Made by a program: the position numbers and the translations under genes
Notes under the pieces: model-generated
What the model was told of the DNA's origin: nothing
Databases searched by the model: none
The model's input: the letters and a program-made list of their open reading frames with translations, nothing else
Part shown: piece after piece, positions 56,496 to 64,000 of the stretch
Position numbering within the stretch: position 1 is the first letter of the stretch
Layout: every line of letters begins with the position of its first letter
Source: Chelonoidis abingdonii
Lineage: Eukaryota; Chordata; Testudines; Testudinidae
DNA: 64,000 bases
Assembly (NCBI RefSeq): GCF_003597395.2
Contig: NC_133774.1
Location: 43,680,290 to 43,744,289 of the forward strand
Reading direction: 5' to 3'

Positions 56496-56501
56496 AATAA
56501 A
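56496..56501 (+). terminator. SREK1: Candidate distal polyadenylation signal AATAAA
   Basis: AATAAATAAG is followed by GGTTTTTTTTATTAATGTGTGTC, a plausible downstream U/GU-rich element. A second AATAAA lies at 56425. Confidence 0.4.
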
Positions 56502-56520
56502 TAAGTCCTAAGGTTTTTTT

Positions 56521-58079
56521 TATTAATGTGTGTCTTGGAAACTCTCTCGCCTAACCCAGTCTGATTTTAGTGAAAAATTGTTACCTTCATGCTGGCTGGC
56601 TAGCATGGCAGATTGCTCAGCTTTCTGAAGTGCTCCTTTTTGTGCCTTCAGGCTGCATCTACACCAGAGAATTGAATGGCTGGTAACTGAACTTGAGGGC
56701 TAGAAATGGAGAGTGTATTACAGGAATGGACGTGGGAGGCTTAAACAGTGTTTAACTCGCCAACATTCTCTAGCGTACACAAGGCCTCAGAGTGCTAAGC
56801 GATCCTGAGAGGCTGGTTGGGAGGTTACTTGTCTCTAATAGTTCCACCAAGGATTTTTTTCCTTTTAAACAAAAGAGGTAAAAACTTTGTTCCATTAAAG
56901 TCAATGGCAATACTCCCATTTACTTAAATAGGGTCAGAATTTCACCCAAGTTCTTTAGTGCTAACAATAAATAATATCAATTCATTGAGAGTGTGATTTT
57001 TTCAAAAGTATCAAGAGTATATAGGAGTGAGGCCCTTCACTTGTGTAGGCACTCTGTAAATCCCATCAGGCACCTATCTGCATCTTCCAGGGGCTAAATA
57101 TCTTTGGAAATCTGGCTCTGGGTGGCTTCAGAGCACAAATCTAATTTGTTTTCCTGTGTCACTTAAGCACTCTTGAAAATCCTGCCCTATGTCAATAAGA
57201 ATCTTCCCATATTGGTTTTGAAAGTTGCCCTATTTATGGTACATTTTCTGGCTGGTTTGACTCCAACTGTTCCCATTCCAGCTGACCGCTGTTTTCTACT
57301 CTGGGTGCTTTTGCTTCCTTGTGAGGAGACTGCATTGCTCTCCTCTGAAGGGTGAAGGGAAAAAAAATCTTGTTCATGTGAGAAATAAAGTGATGTCTCA
57401 GCATGGGGCCCAGATCATGTCCTGAACAATGTGCTGTGTGGTTTCATTAAATAAGGTTAATTTATTTTTAAATCAAGTACAAATCTTTATATTCAAGTAG
57501 GGGAATGGCACGTGGACAGGGAGTGTTTTAAAAATAAGATGTGCTTCTTGTATTTAACTTTGAGTTTCTAAAACTGTAGTCAAGCATAAATGATAGAAGT
57601 ATTTCATTTTTTTGAGAGAGAGTCTGGAAGAAAAGATTGTAGGTTTAAATCAAATTGGATCAATATTTTAAAGAGTTGGTCCAGACTCCTTGATACGTGC
57701 ACTTTCCTACTGTTTTTAACAGCCTCATGGTCAGAAATTCAGATTGAATCCAGTATTCCATGTTGAACATGGCCACTGAAGTGTTTAAGCTTATACTTTT
57801 CATTACACTTCTATTTTACTGCGCTAGCTGTCTAGACTAGCAATTTTTCATAGATTTTTAAAGGGGAACCTTCATTATTTTACCAAGATTCCTTTAAAAG
57901 TATTAGACTACTATTTCTTTTAGCCAAATTTAATTTCACCTCAGCCTTCAGGCTCTTATGATCAGAAAGTGACCCCACTCCTGAAGATATGTTGTGGTCA
58001 TTTGGCTGCTTAAGACAATAACTTAAACATGCTGAGGGATGGGTCGGATGGCCATATACTTAAGGGTTTTAGGAGACCG
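56521..58079. other. Intergenic, downstream of SREK1
   Basis: About 56880-57115 contains amniote dispersed repeat pieces: AAAGTCAATGGCAATACTCC, and an arm related to the palindrome at 17460. No gene. Confidence 0.4.
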
Positions 58080-58084
58080 GGTGT

Positions 58085-58290
58085 ACTTTCATTTCTCACA
58101 GACTTGCTTTGTGATTTTCAGTAAGTCATTTAAATGCTCAGTGTCTCATTTTTCTCATCCACATAACAGGGATACAATACTTACCTTTTTACGTAGGGGT
58201 GTTGCAAGGCTTAATTTATGAATGCTTGAAAATTGCTTTGAGATGTTTAGGTGGAAGGTGCTATAGTAAGTCTGTGAAATGCATATAAAA
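58085..58290 (+). mobile_element. MIR SINE
   Basis: TTGTGATTTTCAGTAAGTCA, TCTCATTTTTCTCATCCACA, GGGATACAATACTTACC and GGTGTTGCAAGGCTTAAT follow the order of the MIR core consensus. Diverged, as expected for an ancient amniote SINE. Confidence 0.8.
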
Positions 58291-58639
58291 TATTAGAAGC
58301 AAACACCTGTGCCTCACTATTGTGCTTGGAATAAAATATTTCAGTCAAACGTTACAGAGGTTCAAATTCATGCTGACTAAAGATTCCCCCTTGATTGTTC
58401 CTATATGGTATACGTTCTAATTGTAGCTAGGGAATTAATTAAACTGAATGGTTCATGGATAAATGTTGGAAATCCTACTTGTTTGTTTCAGGATCTTTCT
58501 TGTCCGTCTTCCTCAAATGTTGTACCTCTCTGCAAAGAATTACAACAGCATGCTCCCAACAGCATCCTGGCAAGACTAGCACACTGTTCAACTAGTTTAT
58601 TTGCTGGTTATTGCATTCATTATGGTTTTTTTTAAATAA

Positions 58640-58850
58640 TTTTGCACTTAAATAGCAATTTTCAGCTGTAGATCTCAGTGCTTAGGAAGGTGGGTAAGTA
58701 TGATTAGATCTGTTTTACAGATGGAGAAGGTGAGGTACAGAGGGGTCTGTAATTGACTTGCCCAAGGCCATACAGCAAGCCGTGATGCAATTAGAATTCG
58801 GATTTTTCTGACTCCCAGGTGCTTCCACCAAGCCAAGCTGGATAGGCTTA
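58640..58850 (-). mobile_element. MIR SINE, opposite orientation
   Basis: TTTTACAGATGGAGAAGGTG, GACTTGCCCAAGGCCATACA and the TCTGACTCCCAGGTGCTTCC tail are the complement of the MIR core and its 5' part. Confidence 0.8.
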
Positions 58851-59202
58851 GTGACCAACATATTGCTGGCTTGCGATAGTGTGAAATCTTATGCTTAGGT
58901 AATTACAGAAGTAGCATTAGAAACACTTCAATATTGACTGATAAAGCTCTAAATAGCCTGTGACTAGCCTTCTAGAAAGACTGCCTCTCTCTCCTTTATA
59001 GACTACCACAGCTGTGATCAGTGAAGGCACTGATGGTAGATCCCCCTCGCTATGAAACAGGAGTTATTTTCCACAACGGCTCTAGGTCTCTACAGTGCCC
59101 TCCCAGATTGATCTGAAATAGCCTTTTGATTTTTCAGGACATTCTGTAAGGTCCATTTGTTTCACTGGGCTTTTAGGATTGGTAGGGGATTGAGGCATTG
59201 GC
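58851..59202. other. Intergenic stretch
   Basis: No feature recognised. Confidence 0.4.
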
Positions 59203-59854
59203 TGTGGCAGAGTATGATATGGTTTCCACCACACACTTGTCCTAAAGGGGTTAATAGAGGCCAGATAGGCCAATTTGCCTATTACACTGAAGGCTGAGAG
59301 GAAAGCCCTGATTAGGGGAAGCTCACCAGTGCAGGGACAGGCAGGGCTCCTATAAAGCCAGGGAACTGAGAGAGGAAGGAGGCTTTAGGGACCTAGTCTG
59401 TAGTTACCCCCTGAGGAGAGGGAGGAACTGGTACAGCCAGAAGAAAGGGGGTGGGGAGAGGAGGAGGAGGAGGAGGAGGAACCAGAAGAATAGGAAGCAG
59501 GCAGGTCAGGGACTGAACAGACCTTGGCTGTGTGTTGGTAGGGGTCCCTGGGCTGGAACCCGAGTAGAGGGTAGGCCCAAGTTCCCCTACCAACCACTGA
59601 AGGAGTGGCACCTGAGGTGGTGAATGGGAAGACTGATATACCTTGGAAAGAGGGAACGCTGAGTGACCTGGCCAGAGGGCTGAGTCATGAAGAGGATGAT
59701 GTGGTTTCTGGAATGAGAAAGGGACTGAGGAACAAAGAGAGAGATGGAGTCATGGCATGTAACTCCAAGATGGGGTGTTGACCGGATGAGCTAATCTGCA
59801 GAGTGGATAGGAGGAGGCGTCAAACTAGCAGTAAGTGGAGCACCCAGTCACACA
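59203..59854. mobile_element. Probable LTR-like repeat
   Basis: A 650-bp block starts TGTGGCAGAGTATG and may end CAGTCACACA. It carries TATAAAG (59351-59357) and CCCTGGGCTGGAACCCGAGT, shared with the solo LTR at 7543. It has no internal genes and I found no clean target duplication. A (GGA)n run lies inside at about 59458-59480. The boundaries are estimates. Confidence 0.5.
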
Positions 59855-62800
59855 AGGATTAATATTTGATTATGAGCTGCTGCTTGATAGAACAAATGGC
59901 TGGTTGATTGAACTGTCGATTTGTTTTTAAATGGCTGCCAGTACACTCAGAGCCTGAATATAGGTAGATTTTTTTAATTTAGAACAGTAAAAAGCATGTA
60001 AATCGTGTAGGCCTTACTCAATCCTTGAGTGCAATGGGAGTTTTGCCTGAGCCAGGATTAAATAAGGACTGTAGGATTTTATTCCACCTGAGCAACACTA
60101 GATATTGTGCCATACTGTGTACTCTGTGATAATAACCAATGTCTGGCACACAAGCATCAGAACTAGTTCCAAAACTGCAAGATTTGGGTGCATTGCAAAG
60201 GCACCATACTTAAGTCAGAGGGCAGATGGAAAAGAGAGCTTTGTGTTTCTGTGTTCCATGCTTCTCCTCATGATTGGAGTGGTTGGAGCAGCCTTTGCCT
60301 GCCTGTGCGCCGGTCAATGCTTTCTCATCTTTCAAATCCTGCTTTCAGATACACTTGTTCTTTGAAACCTTCCAATGATACCTACCAATATTAAAAAAAA
60401 AAGCACTTTAACTATCACGATCTGAGGCCTATACAATTCACTTTCCATAGAAATAAATGCTACCCCACCAAAGCAACATTCCCTACCTTTTGCCTGATTT
60501 CCCTGCCCCCACACTATATACCGGGATTCCAGTTCATATTTTGGTCCATATTAAACTAGTCACAATGCGCCTACTGTACTGCTACATACAAAATAAACAA
60601 TGGTAGTGGCTAGTAAAACTTTTGGTGGACTCTAGAAAGGGCTATGGTCAGAGCAAAGGTCACCACAACACTAGGCCTTTGAGGAGACATGAAAAAGAAT
60701 ATGGGGTGGGCGGAGGGGAAAGCAACCAAATGTAAAATGGCCAAAAGTTGCTCAGTTAATATGGCTATAAGCACAATTTTTAAAAAATTAGACTGATAGA
60801 AGCACAAATAGCCAACTCAGATTTTGAGCAATTTCCTGACCTCACTCTTATTCTCATCATCTAAACAGTTTATGAATGATTGGTGGAAACAGTTATTTTT
60901 CTACAAACAATGGACTTGTTACTAAATCTTATTAGTTTTCATCCAATACACGCATCAGTGTGTCACATCAGTTTCAACATAATTGAAATGAAATGAGGCA
61001 ATCTCAGTGTTACAGTTGGAGAATGTGTGACGCAGTGCAACTGGACCTGACAAGATAGACCTTGTAATTAAATACCTGCTTCTGCATTTAGCAACAAGGT
61101 ACTTAGTTACACACACTTTTATGACTACAGTGAATACTGTGCAAGGGTAAATAATTCAACTCTGTATGTTTTATGGGTACTGCCAGGCACACTTTCTTCA
61201 ATACCTCATAGCAAAAACTGAGGTTTGGAACAGTATGTTGATAAAACTATTATTTACATATATATTACTGACCTGGTAGCCTGCTGCTGTGATTTTGCTA
61301 ACGTTGCAATAGACTGTTTACACACCAGGCTAAATATAGTAAGGGGCCATTGAAATTATCAGCTGTAGTTTGCTGTCATTTTAATCTGTTTCTATGGTAT
61401 ATGATTATAGAAAATGGTGCGCTTAGAATACTAGGAATATGTTGCTTGTTTGTTTGTTTGCAGTTGCTTCAGTACTGCCCATTGGTGGCAGGGTGATCCT
61501 TTTAGCCTTTTCATTTTGCATATTCATTTCTGTGTGTCCTGGTAAGATACCTATTATTAATTTCATTTAATAATTTAAAAAAAATCTCTCTAACACTTTT
61601 TTTCAGCCTACTCTCCGCCTCAGTCAAGGTTGCTGGAACAATCTGTGTAGTGGGTGTACTTAGAGCCATTGAACCAAACAGCAAACCTTGTATATGATGG
61701 AAACGAATTCAAGCCAAGAGGTGCAGCAGCACCCCTAGTTCCAGCACCAATGGCCTCAATTGCAAATGGCTTGGAACCAAGTTTTCATGAGGGGGGGGGG
61801 AGTAATTAGTCATATGGGTTTGCTGAGTCAAAAAGAAAAACCTGACTGCTGTATATATGTAATTGTCTTGAATCCCCCAACAGTGTCTAGTCATCCATTA
61901 CCACAGAACACCCCGGCCAACAATAAATCAGACTTGGTATTTGTTTTGGTTTTTTCCCTAAGGTTTCCAAATTATGTTTGAAAAATTCTTAAATTCCTTT
62001 CCTCTTTGCTGCCCCAAGTTTCTCAAAAGAGCAAGGCAGGGTTTCCGTTTTCCAGTTAAGAAGGAGCATATCTGACAGGCTAATAAAACTGTCAGTTTCA
62101 CTCTTAACCAGGTTCTGTTTTAGACTGCCTGGTATTTACACTTGATGTCAGACTCCATTTTGAGGTCAGTAAGGCTCTGTGTTGTGAATATGTGGCATAG
62201 CAGTAACTGGCTCAAGACAACAGTGTGGCCAAAAAGACAGTGGGGGAAGAAAAAGCCAAAGAGAGAAGAGGTTATATAGAAAGGGTTATATTGGCCTATT
62301 ATGAGGGGATATGAAGTTGAGGACTGGAGTTACATGAGCTTTACAATATTTTATTTCAAATCTGGTTTTGGTGGAGAGAATCATGATAATTTTAAAGCTG
62401 AAATTTACTAATTTTCATATATGTCAGATGAGTGTGAAATTCACAGGAATGACAGCTGTGGAAACCACAGTCCTTTAGTTACTCAGAACAGGAAGAGAAG
62501 AACCACTAACACTACTATCTTCCTCACATCGCACCAGCAATAAGCAGTCCACTCCTTAGAATTGCCATTTTCCACTAATAGAAGTTAAACAGTAAATGGA
62601 AACCACCCCCTGGCTTTGAAGAGCCACCTTCCCTAACAAAGTATTTGTAAAATGTGTTCAGTGGTACTGGGGGCTGATTACAAGCCCTCAGTATCTAGAT
62701 TGTTCACTTTTATTCCCTTGCCTGTCCCCTTGCAGAGTGATTTTTGTTCATTGATATCACTTGTGTAGCTTTAGTTACCTGTACTAAAGATGCATGATCT

Positions 62801-63819
62801 TGTTAAAAAGACCACCACACACAGTTAGTAACATAGCAACTGCCAGAGTAGGCCTCATCTCTGACAAGTTAAACTTCATACACAGTTTAAACTAAGGCAT
62901 TTTCTTTTCCATGCTGAACACCCAAACCCTACATCAGTGTCAGTTTTACACTTTGTCACCTAGCATGAAGAAGATTTACAATTCTTGATTGAAAATTTAT
63001 ACATGAAAAGCACTGTACAAGAGCTAGGTAGTATTCTTATTGTGGAATACTAGGGCCAAGTTGGCACGAATCTTAAAAAGTGATCTTTCCAAGCATTTTC
63101 AACAAAACACAACAAAAGAGCGTGGGGGGAGAAGCATTCAAAATTATTTTTGCATTTGCCATTTTCAACAAAACGTGCCGTCATCTCGCCATTACAGCTA
63201 TGCAAATGTAGACACCTGGCAGGGCCAAAAAGTGAAGTAATTATCAAGTTGGTATGAATTAAGGCTCTGAAGCCTTCAGAGGCTTATTTAACATCTAATA
63301 AGTGTTTCATAGTGTTTGAATTAAGAAGAAATTTACAAGGCTCAAACAAGTGTGGAAGCTTCATAGGAATAGCAATTACTTTGGGGACTTTATAGCAGAA
63401 TAAGTTCTAACTAAAGACTGGATTAAACACATGAAATTGAAATGCTCTAAAAGGGAGTTGAAAGTTACATACATTACAACATAATGGCAATAAAAACTTT
63501 TCCCATAACCTTTATAGCCTGCAGGTAATTTTCCACAAGATGATTTTATATTCCTAATGATGATTACTCAGCATGTTCAGTTTCCCTTTAGTTACAGACG
63601 CTGTAGCTATTTTAAAAACTTTAGCTCAGAGAGGAATGTTGGTCAAAGTTCACAGATGTATTTTGCTTGAGCTCACATCTTCAACCTTGATCATTTAAAC
63701 ATGTCCTCTTAATTATGGAATTATATTCATAATAAAGCTGGGCCCGAGCTGCAGAGTTCAGCTCCAAACTTACCCAAAGGACAAGTTTGGGATGCTCTCA
63801 TCCTTGATTAATATTGTAG
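59855..63819. other. Intergenic stretch, no gene recognised
   Basis: AT-rich. 60000-60065 has an AGTGCAATGGGAGTTTTGCC dispersed amniote repeat. There is a short (TTTG)n at 61444-61461 and a poly-G run at 61791-61800. No exon of the genes expected near SREK1 (ERBIN, NLN, MAST4 in human) was seen. Confidence 0.4.
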
Positions 63820-64000
63820 TTGCTGGCAGCTAGACTAACGGCTGATGCTGGTGGTAGAAGGTCTGTGCACGACGGGGGAAAGAATGTCACTGACGCCAAA
63901 CGCCAAAAATTAAAATGTCTGTACACTAATGCGAGGAGCCTAGGTAACAAGATGGAGGAACTGGAGCTACTGGTGCAGGAAGTGAAACCGGATATTATAG
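63820..64000 (+). mobile_element. CR1 LINE, start of ORF2 (cut by window end)
   Basis: An open frame runs from about 63820 to the last base with no stop. It contains KLKCLYTNARSLGNKMEEL, then LVQEVKPDII, the hallmark opening of the CR1 endonuclease domain (NAR.L..K..EL......PDI). This domain nicks target DNA for target-primed reverse transcription. Whether the rest is intact lies outside the window. Confidence 0.8.

Larger units (their letters stand above)
50657..56520 (+). other. SREK1: SREK1 3' UTR (end not certain)
   Basis: The exon continues without a recognised splice after the stop. AATAAA occurs at 52582, 52721, 55545, 56425 and 56496. The first two could give short messages. 56496, followed by a T-rich and GTGTGT stretch, is the best distal end. 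A T-rich run lies at 51067-51104. From 54638 there is a MITE inside the proposed UTR. No other gene is visible here. Confidence 0.5.

Noticed and set aside
59385..59611. Ser/Pro-rich minus-strand frames
   Set aside because: They come from the GGA repeat within an LTR-like block; no homology is visible.
56521..63819. Exons of neighbouring genes (ERBIN, NLN, MAST4)
   Set aside because: I looked for coding blocks with splice sites on both strands and found none that I recognise.
1..64000. tRNA genes, rRNA, CRISPR arrays, bacterial promoters or operons
   Set aside because: None is visible, and the sequence is clearly vertebrate nuclear DNA.

Overview
This window is vertebrate nuclear DNA. One multi-exon gene lies in AT-rich, repeat-laden introns, and there is no sign of bacterial gene layout. 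The transposon mix is CR1 LINEs, several hAT families with 8-bp target duplications, Tigger-like and Harbinger-like MITEs, DIRS-like remnants, an LTR retrotransposon and MIR copies. That mix points to a reptile, most likely a turtle, with a crocodilian as the alternative. The species call is inference from repeat families I recognise from memory.

The one gene I can support is SREK1 (splicing regulatory glutamic acid/lysine-rich protein 1; older names SFRS12 and SRrp86), on the + strand. I rebuilt 12 coding exons from 5759 to 50656. All junctions have GT-AG ends and all phases agree, giving an uninterrupted frame of 686 codons before the stop. The protein has two RRMs (exons 1-2 and exons 4-5/6), a linker, a first RS stretch (exons 7-8), a very long Lys/Glu/Asp/Arg tract (exon 9), a second RS stretch (exon 10) and an acidic/lysine-rich tail (exons 11-12). 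A CpG island with GC boxes, a palindromic E-box and two YY1-like sites surrounds exon 1. The 3' UTR probably runs up to about 5.9 kb, with several AATAAA signals.

Layout: 1-5200 is upstream transposon wreckage: a hAT-like element cut by the window edge, a remnant resembling the C-terminal domain of a restriction-like-endonuclease LINE, and a 1.76-kb hAT with very long inverted arms and a nested MITE. 5215-6250 is the promoter CpG island and exon 1. 5920-16783 is intron 1, a repeat graveyard with a solo LTR, a triple-hairpin MITE, a CR1 reverse-transcriptase fragment, a small hAT MITE and a Tigger-like MITE. 16918-25843 is intron 2, with MITEs, a 647-bp hAT and a candidate poison exon. 25960-50503 holds the other introns. 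From 50657 comes the 3' UTR and then intergenic DNA with MIRs, an LTR-like block and the start of a CR1 ORF2 that runs off the window end.

The point most worth following is a 124-bp, CpG-bearing, exon-like block in intron 2 (25429-25552). If spliced in, it adds an in-frame stop and shifts the frame. That is the form expected of an autoregulatory poison exon, a common device in SR-protein genes.
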